Shown here in pieces: positions 12,371 through 24,576 of a stretch of DNA of 64,000 bases (the first letter of the stretch is position 1; the number at the start of each line of letters is the position of its first letter). A program made the position numbers and the translations under genes. Source of the stretch: Steromphala cineraria (lineage: Eukaryota > Mollusca > Gastropoda > Trochida > Trochidae); the NCBI GenBank assembly GCA_916613615.1, contig OU744721.1, positions 85,007,060 through 85,071,059 of the forward strand, written 5' to 3'. Below the pieces are notes generated by a model, which ran no database searches, was not told the DNA's origin, and saw only the letters and a list, made by a program, of their open reading frames with translations.

Positions 12371-14435
12371 TGTATATGATTGAGTGTATAATCTAAAAGC
12401 CATCGTAACTCATAATTATATTTATTGTTTCAAATGTCATGTTGTTACTGTTATGAAATTCCTGTTTTTACAAAGCCGTAAAAATGACTCATTAGGATAT
12501 ATTCTACATGAAAGCACATATAAAGATATCTGTAAATGATTTGATTTATTGTCAGTTATAATGTTTTAAATGAAGTGATGATGGTATTCATGATATTGTA
12601 ATATATCTAAATTGTTTTTATAAAAACATGTAAAGATAAATCATTGTACAATGATTTCTATTAAAGCCAAAGAGGAGGCCAATTGCTCGTATCGCATTAT
12701 ATCTTGTCCTGTTTGAATGTAGAGAAGGTATGACTGCGTTTGTTTTGCATGACCTGATCATTTACATGATGCTCAAAACTGAACTTATACTCTTAATTTA
12801 AAAATTGCAAAAACGTACAGATGAGCAATTGATGAGGCACAATTGAAGTACATTATGACATGTTTCTATTGTGTAATAAATCACTTATGATGTAGTTCGA
12901 CTATAGGCGCTCGATGTGAAGATACTATCTTAATCATCCAGTTTCTGTCTTATATTTTCAAGGGAAAGGTTTTATGAAGCTACATGCATTCAAGGAAACC
13001 ATAAACTTAGATAACATGTCTGACTTTATGATCGAAAAGGTGAGGTGACAAGCTAATACTTTGAGCTCTCTACTTATGATATTCTGATCTTTTGCAGTAC
13101 TTGTGCACTTTAAAGAAGAAACCATCATATTTGCAATTAATATATAAGTGTTTGAAAACATATTGAACATAAGGAGATTCAATACATTTTTTTAAATTAA
13201 CATGTCACAACTACAAGGGTAACACTTTGTTTACGGTTTTCTTCACGAATGTACAAAAGCCCAATATTCAAGAAAAACATGGAGATATCAGGTATATATG
13301 AATAAAATTCAATAAATATAATATATAAGTAACCTGATGCGACTGTACAAGTTTAACATTTGGACTTTCGAATAATATAATGAGTTATACAATCTACCTA
13401 TAATCATGTTGTCAGACGGTTTATCCCATCGTATTATCCTCGTTAACACTGTAGAGTGCCGTGTGTAGCGTTAATTGGGAGCTTATAGACTTTTCAATCT
13501 TCTTTAATTCCACAGATATCGTGGAAAGGTCGGAATGGACTTAAATGACAGACATAAGAGTCTGAAAGTAAACTTATGCCTGTGTGTGTCTTGTGTATGA
13601 TTTTAACAACTCTGATACAATCAAATGATATCAAAATATTAAGTATGACATTAATTAATTTTCATGTAATTATCTTTTGATATTGGAAGCGATTTTGATA
13701 ATATATATATAAGGTTGTTGAATAATCAGATAAAAAAAACCCGGAAAACATTTGTAGTATTTCAGAGGTTTTAGTTGGTGAAAAGATCGCAAGAAAAATT
13801 ACAATTTTACAGAAAAAATGCTTCAGAGACGTTTTTGTTCGAGATTTTGGTTAGAGAATTTCAAACTTTTACTGTGTATGCAAGAGTTCTTTAGTAAAAA
13901 GTGCTGATATAATTGCAAGAACACCATTTTCGAAAAAAAGTGTTACATAACAAATTGATATCCTTTGAAATCGTCCTGGACATTTTTTCTTTCTACAGAA
14001 GTCCAATAATAATAGCAAAAATAATTCTTTAAGAAGACATTGGTTCAAACAGATTGGCAAAAGTTTAATAGGTCAGTGTTTTCTTGTAAAGTTCTGCGCT
14101 AAAAATGATAACAAGGTGTACATGTTTCTGGCTGATATCGTAAATGGCAACATCACTTATCAGTTTAATTCTAAACATATGCAACTTTATTTGCAATACT
14201 AAGCATACACTTTAAATGATATTTACTATAATAAATAGCAAGATAATGCTTCTGCCCTATAGTTTTCACTTCATCAAGGTTGTTACCGGTACATTGAAAT
14301 CAGAATCTAAATTTTCAGCTATTCCTTTCCTTTTTCTTTCTAAGAATGGTTTGATTGATAATAAAGATGGATAACACTCTCAGGTGTATTCTTAAATACA
14401 AAACAATCAAATCAAAAGTGCTTTTGTTTTGTCCT
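12371..14435. other. AT-rich DNA with faint old repeats
   Basis: No gene is supported. The stretch TTTTGCATGACCTGATCATTTACATGATG (about 12743-12771) is a weak match to the middle block of the long unit at 26590-28640, suggesting a continuation of the copy that starts at 12125. Confidence 0.45.
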
Positions 14436-14447
14436 GCTGAAATATGT
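14436..14447. repeat. Target-site duplication, left (12 bp)
   Basis: GCTGAAATATGT is repeated exactly at 14767-14778 and brackets the retroposon at 14448-14766. Confidence 0.85.
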
Positions 14448-14766
14448 GAGTGAGTGAGTGAAATGGTGTTTAACGTGTTTTGAACAATATTTCAGTTATT
14501 AAACACGTGGATGTTGCCATCCAAAAGAGAATAGACAGATCAGAGAGAAAGGGATCGAAAGGATGAGGGAAAAGACGGAAAGAAAGGCATAGTAAGAGAT
14601 AGAAAGCAGGTTTTAGAAGGACTCAAATTTGGTCTGGCTTCTACCCTTCGACCTGTCCAGCTTGGGTGACCCTACCAGGAGCATGTAAGCTCCAGCTGGC
14701 ATAGCTCTCGGGGTCGTCGAAGCACACAAACCACCACACCACGATAAGGTAATGAGTCCAGTGGTG
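14448..14766 (-). mobile_element. (TCAC)n-tailed short retroposon
   Basis: A 319-bp insertion bounded by a perfect 12-bp target-site duplication. Read on the minus strand it ends in TTAAACACCATTTCACTCAC repeats, the same style of tail as the LINE at 51676-57193. This suggests it was moved by such a LINE. The other end contains GTGGTGTGGTGG near 14735. A second, shorter copy lies at 17436-17612 and a diverged partial copy at 29018-29105. It may be a SINE or a 5'-truncated LINE tail. An 86-codon minus-strand frame (14613-14873) runs over it but extends beyond the duplication, so it is not a host gene. Confidence 0.8.
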
Positions 14767-14778
14767 GCTGAAATATGT
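14767..14778. repeat. Target-site duplication, right (12 bp)
   Basis: Exact partner of 14436-14447. Confidence 0.85.
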
Positions 14779-15204
14779 AAAAAGGTAACAGGGTATTCAA
14801 GGAGAGGCATATGTAGGAGGAGTGGACTTTTAGAACTGATTTCTGTCCTTAAAATGAGAAGGCACGAAAACATATATCAAACCATACTTGGAATGATTTT
14901 CCACAAAATGTTTGTTGAGACGTTTTCAAACAAAAGGGTGTAATTAAAAAACGATAGGTCTTTTTTACAAAACTAATTAATCATAATTTAACATTTTAAT
15001 ATCATTCATGTTTATATTCATTCAATTTCCCTTATTTCCTGTGTTTTGAAAGGCCAGGACTAACAATATGTATGACGGAAAACTATGTACATAAAACACT
15101 GTTACCAAACCGTTTTGTTAAAAAGTAAATAGTACTGCTGCAAATTGAAAAACAATCAAGGCACGTTTGTCAATTAAGGAACAAGATAAGAACTCAGGCC
15201 AATG
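14779..15204. other. Non-coding flank of pogo fossil
   Basis: AT-rich DNA. No 5' part of the transposase that follows can be recognised here, so the element appears 5'-truncated. Confidence 0.5.
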
Positions 15205-15880
15205 ATGATCTTCAAGAGGAAGACGATGCCAAAGGAGAAGTTCCCTCCTGGTGTCATCATCGCCGTTCACCCGAAGGGCTGGATGGACGAGACGCTAGTC
15301 CTGCGATGGCTGATAGATGTCTGGATGGCGAGACCGGGGGGTGCGAGGGGCTGCCAGTCTCTTCTGGTATAGGACATGTTCCGGGCCCATCTCTGTGAGG
15401 GGGTGAAAAAGAAGTTGAAGGAAACGAAGACCAGACAGGCAGTCATCCCTGGAGGGTGTACGTCCTTACTCCAACCCCTAGATGTCTCACTCAACAAGCC
15501 GTTCAAGACGCACGTACGGAAGAGCTGTGCCGAGTGGATGTTGAACGGATATCACACATTCATCAAGGGCAACGCCATGAGGAGAGCCCCCTAGCTACAG
15601 TGGCCACCTGGGTCAAGGAGTCTTGGGATGCTTTCCCATCCGACATGGTCAAGAAGAGCTTCCTCAAGTGCGGAATTTCTAACTCGATGGACGGGTCTGA
15701 AGACGAGGAGCTGTATGCCGACTTCCTTCATGGCACACACTCCGAGCAGGCAGAGCATGAGGAAGGCGATGACACCCAGACAGCACTGGACGACTATTAT
15801 GATGACCAGACGGACACACAAGCTTGGGAGACCCTAGCGGGGAGGACTCTGACACCGAGTTTGACGAATTCACTCAAGCG
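15205..15880 (+). pseudogene. pogo/Tigger-type DDE transposase fragment
   Basis: Catalytic-domain remnant of a Tc1/mariner-superfamily pogo/Tigger transposase, the enzyme that cuts and reinserts the element's DNA at TA sites. Frame 1 reads FKRKTMPKEKFP, then HPKGWMDETLVLRWL, then LLV, a TAG stop (15370-15372), DMFRAHL, and IPGGCTSLLQPLDVSLNKPF. The family's second catalytic Asp (in DMFRAH) and third (in QPLD) are present. The region of the first Asp, the N-terminal DNA-binding domain and the start codon are missing. After MRRAP the frame is lost near 15590. It continues one frame over as LATVATWVKESWDAFPSDM and SFLKCGISNSMDGSEDEELY with an acidic tail. One nonsense codon, one indel and 5' truncation make it inactive. 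It is noticeably GC-richer than its surroundings. Confidence 0.88.
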
Positions 15881-16550
15881 GATCTCCTTCGTGATTGATG
15901 TATTGTGTTCCATTGAATTGTATGTGATGTGATTGCCGTGTTTAATAAGGTGTTTAATAATGTATTTAAGTTTTGTGTATACAGATATGAAAATCCCTAC
16001 TGTTACTATACATTGCAGTACAGAAAAGAATATATGATTGCAAATATAAATAATATTGCAACTATTTCCTTCGTTTGTCTTTTTTTACTGGGTGACACTT
16101 TAGCTATTCACCGGTCACATTGTACCTCTAGTTATATTACATTGCACTTGCTGATTGGTCATCTTTATCCAATGAAAAATCATATGACAAAAAAACAATA
16201 ATATTGAGGTTCGTTGTTAGCGTCTCGCTTCTACCGAGAAGAACATGACATATAATTGTTAAACAATAAGAAACAACAGCACAAACGTATGTATTTTTTA
16301 TTAAGATAAATCAATGACAATCCATCTAATAACATACACGTATGACAAAAACGTTATAATGTTCCCTTTGATAATTACCGATACATCAACTACCGTAACT
16401 GAACGTGACACGTGCTTCATGTCGACCTGCCTCCAACTTGTGCTAATTGGGGGATCGCCTTATGTACGAGGTATATGATTTTGACAGCAATTTAGGGGGA
16501 AAGGGGGTCGCCTTATGTACGAGGTCGCCCTGTACATTGTAATATACGGT
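15881..16550 (+). mobile_element. 3' non-coding end of the pogo element
   Basis: Follows the transposase remnant. An 18-nt sequence, TCGCCTTATGTACGAGGT, occurs twice (16455-16472 and 16508-16525) just before TGTACATTGTAATATACGG. These look like subterminal binding repeats and the right terminus of the element. The matching left terminus was not found. The exact end is uncertain. Confidence 0.5.
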
Positions 16551-17258
16551 AAAAACGAAACCACCACTTTGTACTAAAAAGCCATTAGTGTTTTGTTTTT
16601 CCAGAGAAGGGTAAAGGTGACAAGAATTCTTAATTCAACATAAAATTTGACAATCGTTTTTGCAAACATCTTTTCATTTTCAGTTGTCTTTGAACCTTAT
16701 CATTTGATGTGTTTATTCAGCCAGAAAAAAATCTTTGGTTTCAAAATTGTTGAGATTTTTTGGTAATAAATTGAATCTTTTTAAGGAATAAATTTTTTAT
16801 CACGGTAGATGGTAAAAATTGTTTTGAATATTATTTTTATTTTGCTTTCAAAAACACAAAACCATAACAGAATACCAAACTTATAATAGATGCTGTAATA
16901 AGATGATCCTGTTGTTAGAAAGTAATTTCCTTGTAAGTTAATATTGCAAATGTACCAAAGCTTCTTTCGTTAATTATGAGGAAGAACATTTGAAACACAT
17001 GCGTGAGTTATCTCTTCAAATCTGTGATAGTCCATTTTAGGTTCATACATAGAAGCAAAATTTCCTTTTTGTTGCGTAACACAATGATAACACAATATGC
17101 TCTATCATCCAGGTTTAAAGTACATATGTGATCATGCTGTACAAAGACGGCAGTTAACTATGCTCAGATGCATCCATTATTCAACAATTTTCTTGGGAGG
17201 AAAATGAAATCTTCAGTATGTGTCTCTTTATCAGTTGGACTTGTAAATTGGGAATTAT
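16551..17258. other. AT-rich non-coding DNA
   Basis: Nothing supported. Confidence 0.5.
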
Positions 17259-17267
17259 TGTATCAAT
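17259..17267. repeat. Target-site duplication, left (9 bp)
   Basis: TGTATCAAT, repeated exactly at 17752-17760. Confidence 0.85.
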
Positions 17268-17751
17268 CGTCCTCGATAACCGAGCGCTTCGTTCCGATAA
17301 ATCTACACTACAAGCCCTGGAAAACTTTACGGGGGTTTATCTCAAACCCAATTACCTCCCTTTACGAACATGTTATCCAATCAGAAACGAAACGTAGACA
17401 CCAAGTGCGTAAACAACTCAACCGTTCGCGACATCAAGTGAGTGAGTGAGTTGGGGTTTAACGTGTTGTCAGCAATTTTTCAGCTATTTAACACGTGGAT
17501 GGTGCCATCCAAAATAGAGTAGACAGATCAGGTAGAAACGGAACGAATATGATGAGGGAAGCGACGGAAAGAAAGGTATAGTTAGAGGTAGAAAATTGGT
17601 TTTAGAAGTGATCCCATTGTTTGTTAAAAAGCAAGCGTTTAGCTGAGTCATTGCAAAGGGAGGTAATTCGGTTTGCGGTAAAACCTCGTTACGTTTTCCA
17701 GGGCTTGTAGTGTAGATCTATCGGAACTAAAGCGCTGGATTATCGAGGATG
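17268..17751. mobile_element. Long-TIR non-autonomous DNA element (Mutator-like)
   Basis: A 484-bp element with terminal inverted repeats of about 100 bp (17268-17370 against 17653-17751). They share TCCTCGATAA, the perfect block ATCTACACTACAAGCCCTGG and AATTACCTCCCTTT. It is flanked by a perfect 9-bp duplication. Long TIRs plus a 9-bp duplication are typical of Mutator-like elements; Merlin is an alternative. It encodes no transposase and is itself interrupted by a (TGAG)n-tailed retroposon. The 93-codon open frame at 17168-17449 runs across the boundary and is spurious. Confidence 0.82.
17436..17612 (-). mobile_element. (TCAC)n-tailed retroposon copy 2, 5'-truncated
   Basis: Matches the tail side of 14448-14766: GTGAGTGAGTGAG, GTTTAACGTGTT, ACACGTGGATG, TGCCATCCAAAA, GTAGACAGATCAG, GACGGAAAGAAAGG and GGTTTTAGAAG. 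It sits between the two arms of the long-TIR element, so it inserted later. No clear target-site duplication was found. Confidence 0.8.
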
Positions 17752-17760
17752 TGTATCAAT
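17752..17760. repeat. Target-site duplication, right (9 bp)
   Basis: Exact partner of 17259-17267. Confidence 0.85.
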
Positions 17761-18899
17761 GTGAATCAGGAAATCAAACGAACGTTTTCTTTACCTACCT
17801 AGTAATTATTAAGAAGCATTCTTATCCCCAATGAACTCTCTTCTGTGCACCAGTTGAAGCAATGGTTTTAATAAATAAGGTTTACATACACAAGCTGAAT
17901 GAAGGCAGGAAAGACATGATACATGATACATGTCTAAAGGAGACAAGAAGTTTCGTTTAGAAAACGCCTCTACCAACGTGTACCTTCAAATACAATTTGT
18001 GAACTCAAAAAAGTTTTATTCCCATTAAGGTTGTTTAAAAGAGAAGATAATCAAACATCTTTGGTAGCTAAACTGTTCTCTAATACTTTAGTATTTCTCG
18101 TGAGCTTGAAATTTGATTTGCAATTAAGTTTTGTCTGAGTAGAAGTCACGGTGAACCTTAAACTGCCGATAATTGTCAAGTTAGATTGATTGACTTGGTT
18201 TTGAGCACCGCTTGTTTTAACTTAACATTTTCTTTTGAAAATCTTTTTGTTATTCCCATCATTATTTAGCCTACTGTTCTATGTTTATCTAAGTAAATGA
18301 CTGATAAAGATATAATATTAATTTCGCGCCATTAGATGTTATGCTGAAGGAACACTTCTTTTACACGTGTATATAATCTCAAGTACCTAAACATTTATGT
18401 TCCATTTCATAACCCCAGGCTATTGAATGCCTCTATGACTAGTATTTCTCTATTTTATACGATTGCGATCATTATATGTATACAGAGCCAAAACAGTGGG
18501 TATGTGAGCATTTATTTTTACAAATCCATGATAGGCAATCAATTAAATCAATCGGTAGAAGATCCTTATCAGTGATGTAATCGCCCTTGAGCTTTCAATC
18601 ATTTTCACCGTTAACATAGGTACTCTGAATAAAGTTGACTTTTGGATGCTACGAAAGTCACACCTGTTTTTGTCCCTAAAAATGGTTCTGACAACCATTG
18701 CAAATACAAATAATCCTCTTATTACACAGTCACACTCATTTATTAACCTGGTATTTGGAACACAACATTTATTATCCTCTATATGTATTGTTTAGTTGAT
18801 TTATTGCATTTGTTATCTAAACAGAGAGCCAACCTTTCTTCATCACTAAAAGTACCAACATCATATTAACACGATTGAATCAAGCATGCTGACTTTTAG
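17761..18899. other. AT-rich non-coding DNA
   Basis: Nothing supported. Confidence 0.5.
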
Positions 18900-19047
18900 A
18901 TTAAGTTTCTTTAACAAGGTTTAACCTGTAAGTACAGAGAAGTGATCCTTAAACCAGAGATCAATGAGGCATCTACATTCAGGTCAGATTGTGCCTGAGG
19001 CGTTTCCACAATGAGTAGACGTCAGGTGTGTCAACACTCCGAGAAAA
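18900..19047 (+). repeat. Dispersed repeat R1, copy 2
   Basis: Right half of the repeat at 6270-6482: AACCAGAGATCAATGA, GCATCTACATTCAGGTCAGA, GCCTGAGGCG, GTCAGGTGTGTCAACACTC. It lacks the left half. Confidence 0.75.
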
Positions 19048-21128
19048 TAGTTATTATGTTCCTCTCGCGAAACGAATTTTTGCATTGCTTATCGTTGTTT
19101 AATGAAAAAATGCATCAGAAGGACGATCCAATTATGGTCAATTTATCATGCCCGGCATAGCTGTAAGAGTATTATTGAAGATGTTTGCCTAGTACTGTAA
19201 TAGATAAAAATAAAAAATGTTTGAAAAACAGTTTGGAGAATGCTGAAATCATAGATTTACTGCTTAGAAGCATATTTTTTATCCATTTCATAACAATATA
19301 TTGAAAAACATTAGCTTTACCTTTATTTCTTTAGCCGTATATCAATAACTCCCTGACTCGATTGGCACTGAATGAGCTAACCAAATGCCACTTTAGGTAT
19401 TTGATCATATAATTCATCATCACGAAGTAACCATTGAAGTAAAGTTGGTGCAATTAAGCAGTGATGAATCTGTATCAGTGGATAATATATCCTAGGAATT
19501 TCCCTCGATGTCACTGTCAACACTGGAACTTAAAGTAGAGACCAGACCTGGTAATGTTTCCACAGAGGATTCAGACTTTCATTACAAACACACAGAGACT
19601 CCTATGAAACTGTCATACTGTTGCCAAGTTTAATTAACTTTGCTTGTTCTTGCTCAGACATTTTATTGGTCTTACATATGACCTAATAAATATCTGTCAC
19701 GTTGTCTGTCGAATGAAATTTATTGACCATATTTCATTTGATGAGAGCCTTGGCTACCAATCTCAATTATTTCAGAATATAGCTTTAACAACACTTAAAA
19801 TTCATATTCAGGTTTAAATAGTTTGCTTTTATTCGACATATACAATGTATTCAGTTTGTACCATTTTGTCTGAAAGCACAATTATTTTATGTTCATAATT
19901 AATTTAGTCATTCCATCATACAAATCGGAGACATATCTTTATAAATACACCTGATTAACGAAACTCAATAATACGTTTCCTATTCCACTAATTGTTAAAC
20001 AGTACCTATGGTATCTAATTTAGTTAGTAAGTATATAGCTGTAATTTAAGTGTAATAGCACAAACTATCTAAATAAACATCTCTTAAGCAGAAGTGAAAC
20101 TTGGTCAGAAAAATCCTATAAACAATGAGCTTTTCAACAATTGAACAAACGTTCGATCTTTATAGCTATGTGTTATCTTAACTATAAAAGTATGACGTTT
20201 AAATTAAATAAAAAATAAATTTTCAAAACAAAAAGACCATTTGTTTTAAGCATATTTTGGTCTGATGTAAACTGTCGCAGAGAGTAATTTATGTGTTTAA
20301 GTATCAAAATGCATCTGAAACATCTGAGTTTTTTATATTTTTACTCCTCACTTTAAATATTGATGAGTACAGCCTGTTATGTCAAATGGAATTTTAAGTT
20401 GTTTGGAGATTTTGATAGAAGTTGATAAACTTACTCTTTTTCAAAATTCTAAACAATTTGTTTTGTCGCAGAGTCATTTCAATTTGTGATTTCTGTTTTT
20501 TTGTCCATAAGTTTTTGTTAGAATACAATATGATCTTTTTGTGTCAACATTTTTTTGTACCACTTTATTTCTGTCAAATACACCTGAATATACCCCCCTT
20601 TCTCGGACACATTCATTCCTTATCATGTTATAGTATATTCATAGAGTTAATGAAATCATTTAACCTCAATAATTTCATTTTAAGGTCATAAGCAAGTTTT
20701 GTCATACAATACTTTTTCAACTGATCTAATCAAATAATTGGTTTTATTTGAATTAGTAGGGCATGTCTTGATCTAGAAATATTAACTTACACTTATACAT
20801 GATAGGTTTTTCTTTTTCATTTACTATACTTGCTATTCAATTGGTGCACTTTTCTCTTAACTCTATTTTTTACAAGGAATAAAGAGTTTTTCACTGTACT
20901 TACCACAAATCATTGGCTGAGAGTTTGTTAATGTTCATGATGATGTATTATGACTTAGTTCCTTTATCCTGAACATCTTTCAGCTTCACCATCGAGTTAA
21001 AACAGAAGCCATACTTGAACAACCCTAAACATGAATTATAATTACGACGACCAGCAAATCAAACAAATTTGTTTTTCTATCTGAGGGAAAGATTAGCATT
21101 TCACTTCAATATCTAATTTTCCTGTCGG
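19048..21128. other. AT-rich non-coding DNA
   Basis: No supported gene. The 89-codon frame at 20422-20691 is rich in Phe/Leu from T-rich DNA and resembles no family. Confidence 0.5.
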
Positions 21129-21340
21129 TTAACCAGAACCTGATGGTGCTGTGTGTGGACGCGCCTCAGGCACGGATCTGACCTGAATGCCTCATTGATC
21201 TACGGTCACCTTTATCATTTCTCTTGGGTTTAAGGTTAAACCCTTGTTTAGAAGCTGAATGTAGCCAAGATGCCTGATTGAACCCTGTAAGTTGATAGGC
21301 TGATGTTACTTTGAGTTTTGAACCCTGTCTCTCTGTCTCG
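21129..21340 (-). repeat. Dispersed repeat R1, copy 3 (inverted)
   Basis: Near full-length copy on the opposite strand to 6270-6482. Matching blocks on the minus strand are CAAAACTCAAAGTA, CATCAGCCTATCAACTT, CAGGGTTCAATCA, GATCAATGAGGCATTCAGG and CACCATCAGGT. Confidence 0.75.
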
Positions 21341-23892
21341 ACAACAAAAACAGGAATATCAAATTCAAAGCTTCCTGTGATTAGAGTTATTATATTTTGA
21401 AAGTCAATGTTCCGTTAATTAGTCTACTTTTCTATATTTGGATGGCAGGAAAATGACTCTCAATGATAAAATCACTGCCACTTGCCCTAAGTCATGTTTG
21501 AATAAATAGAGAATCTCACCAAATGTAACCTCTTATATCAAACATATCATTACAGATGATACAAAGTAACTGTATCCTTAATTTGTGAGAACCACGACGG
21601 AATTTACAAAATATTTAATATGCCTAGCCTTATGGAAATCAAAACTTTCGCACGTATTATCTTTTGGAAATTTGTATTTTGAATATAAGCTTACATGTGT
21701 AATTGTGTATGTTATATATTGTTTCCAGAAGAAGAAACAATGTATTATAAATCTGATAATCTGTCCTTATGGAATACGTAAACGAGGGATTGTTATTAGC
21801 AGCATTTGTTTTATGTTTCCTGAAACCCCCGTATTTTGGTTAGTATACATGCTACATCTGGTAATGAAGCAAGCGTTGATCACCAATAAGGTAACTTGTC
21901 CTAACTGATTAAAGGTTATTTACGAAAAAATAACTTAACATGATTTTTTCCTTGTTTAATAATGATAAATTATCTGATATATCCAAAAGGAATATCAGAT
22001 TGATTAATTTGTAATAAATGAGGATTTGGTATCCGAATATTTCAATTAACAAATTATATATCAATGATATCAAAACAGGTATCAATGATATCAAAACATT
22101 CATTCTTTTTACTTCACTAACAATTATGGTCGGCAATTAACATCTTTGTTTTTTTGGGTAATTAATGGCATTGTACTTCCCTAACCCAAACATTCTCGAA
22201 ATAGACTTCACTCTGTCGGTCAGTATAGTTTATGATTGCAATCCAATTCCATGTCTAGCTGTACACAACAAAACTGAGATTTATGTTAGATTGCTCCCAT
22301 TAGTTGTCTTTCTATGGGATGAATTATGTAGGTGATCATGGTGAAATGAGTGGATTCGGATTATTGAAAAACAATTGAGAGACAAATAAAATTACAAATT
22401 CGAGAGATTGTTGAAAACTTGTCAAGAACTTATATAATTTGAATGTTGAGTTGATGTGTAAAAAGACCTTTTATTGAGAATTAATGCTCATGTTATTCTA
22501 GCTCCATCACATTCTTTTACTTGTTGTTTCATGTTCATATTGTTTCGATTGTCATATTTTGCATTTTTGATAAATATTAAAATGTTTTGATGTTTCGGTA
22601 TAATAAATCATTTAAAATGCCATGAAAATTACAGAGCCTCTCTTTTATTTAATTCAAAGTTCACTCATAATTACTATTCTATTTCAGCAAAAATTGGCAA
22701 CTTCCAATGAATCTCAATGATGTTATTTGCTGTACTAAAGTTTGACTAGTTGGAACAACTGAATGAAAAAAATCAAACATACACTACAATACAAACAACA
22801 AAAAATATTCGCTTTCATTTCTCAGAATAATCTAACATGTATTTGTCATAATAATTCAACAATATTATAACTGTGAATATCCAAAATGTATCTAAATTAA
22901 ATATTCAACTCTCAACTGCTAAATAATGATTCTTTTATAGATCTTTTTATATCTTTTTTTACTAACATATTTTGTATTTTTTAACAGTTTTAACTGTTGC
23001 TGGTGCGGAAATGTTGGGTTGCTTCACGTTTGCTGATGTTTATATCTATTTCATTTTTGCATATGAGAAAAACGTCCTTGATAAGATTGATGTTTAATGA
23101 ATCAATTCAACAGAAATAATTGACATAAGTATTTACCTGAAGAATATAATAAGTAGTAAACAGATTAAAAGTAAATACAATACGCTCTGGGATTCAGAAT
23201 GCAAGGGCTTGTTCTAAGCAAACGGGTTTTTTAAAAATATTTTACTTGTTAACAAATAATGTCTTTCACATATCATCGAAATAATATAGATTGGAATATT
23301 GAGAATTCTTTAATGAGAGACATACTTCTACATTTGATCGTGTTCAGTTCTAATCTAGTCTACCGAGTCACTTAGAAAACATATGTCTGGTCGTCTTTTC
23401 AAATGAATATAATTATATAAGAACATTGAAACAATGATCTCTTACTAAAATATAACATTGATAAGTGGTTGTATAGAAATTGTAAGAATTTCATGAAGTT
23501 AGTAAACACTTTACATATATGGAAATTAACAAAGCTGAACATACATCTTTATACATGATTGGAATAAAATTTCACCTGCATTTGATAGAAATTGGTCATA
23601 AAAGGTTTGTTTATTTTTTAAGTTCGAATTGTGAAACGTCTATGAAGGTAAACTCTTAACATCAAATATTTTTTGCAAGACCAACATGCTTAACTTTGGA
23701 AACATGTGTAAGATTAAAATTTCTACATATTTCGTATTCTGTTTACCTTTACAGTAATATACAAGTATCATATAAATTGAGTGTTGATTGACGTAAGAAG
23801 CATCTTATGGGATCTGTTGTGGCTTCTCTCTGATTCCAGCTCAGGATGTGAGAGAAGCATAAAGATCCCAGTTGAGACACTGAAAGAGCATT
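21341..23892. other. AT-rich non-coding DNA
   Basis: No supported gene. The open frames at 21585-21908 (+) and 21909-22136 (-) lack recognisable domains. A 19-bp direct duplication, TATCAATGATATCAAAACA, occurs near 22060-22100. Confidence 0.5.
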
Positions 23893-23943
23893 GTTCGATT
23901 TTGCTTTTAATGGAAGCACCTACACATGTCTTGTTGTCTACTT
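23893..23943 (+). repeat. Dispersed repeat A, copy 2, left part
   Basis: TTCGATTTTGCTTTTAATGG then ACACATGTCTTGTTGTCTAC matches the left of repeat A at 10213. The repeat resumes at 26080 with GAACAATCATTGT. The intervening 2.1 kb is inserted mobile DNA. Confidence 0.7.
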
Positions 23944-24567
23944 AAGATAAGATAAGGTAAGATCATTCTTTGTTGCCCGTTAAGGAATTTGTGTTACTTT
24001 TAAGTGAGCACGAAATTCAAAATTTTATACACAATATTCTAATTAAATACAAAAAGATCTATAAAAATATATACAAATATTTACAAATGAACAGATAGTG
24101 TGATACTGAGCAATTAATGATGATTAAGAATTGAAATGGACAAGCGCACAACAGACATTTTATAGCGTTTGCTTTTGCACGTCGCACATTTTCGGACGAC
24201 CAGATGGCAAAATTTCAAAACATTCATGAAATTCAAGAGTAGGGTCATTAATAATTTTTGAAGCTAAATTTCTAGTCTGTTTTTCATGAAGTTCATCCAA
24301 TATCTGAAAGGTACGATTAGCAATTTTTTCTCTCTGTTTGATTTTCTTATTTAATTTATTTCTATTTGAAAATGACAAAGAGCCAAACCGACATTGTATA
24401 GAGAACATGAGGACAGACTGTACACAATCTTTATAAAAAAGGTAAAAAATAGTTGAGTCAATGTGAAAGGATCGTAGTTGCCTGAGAAAATGAAGGCGAG
24501 ATTGGCACTAACATGTACTATAAATTTGGTCTGTATTTTCAGAGAAATGTCACTTATTGTCAATTAC
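23944..24567 (-). pseudogene. CR1-like LINE, 3' segment
   Basis: Minus-strand remnant of the C-terminal end of a CR1-like non-LTR retrotransposon ORF2 (reverse transcriptase tail), plus its 3' UTR. Readable pieces are VIDNK just inside 24567, then VSANLAFIFSGNYDPF, LTQLFFTFFIKIVYSL and, after a frameshift near 24400, FGSLSFSNRNKLNKKIKQ and ASKIINDPTLEFHECFEILP-SGR. The last two match the family signature GSLS..N...L and II.DP.H.L...FE.LPSGRR. The element ends in a TTATC/CTTAT repeat tail at 23944-23960, next to the interrupted repeat A. It is frameshifted and 5'-truncated, so non-functional. Confidence 0.75.
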
Positions 24568-24576
24568 AGTTCCACG
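24568..24576. repeat. Target-site duplication, left (9 bp, 1 mismatch)
   Basis: AGTTCCACG here against AGTTCCAAG at 25944-25952. On the minus strand both encode the LINE residues LGT. Confidence 0.7.

Noticed and set aside
15591..15873. Minus-strand frames of 76 and 64 codons
   Set aside because: Antisense shadows of the GC-rich transposase remnant.
17168..17449. 93-codon open frame
   Set aside because: It crosses a target-site duplication, a TIR arm and a (TGAG)n tail, so it cannot be a conserved host gene.
21585..21908. 107-codon open frame
   Set aside because: Hydrophobic and aromatic content reflects T-rich DNA. There is no recognisable domain and no supporting splice or promoter context.
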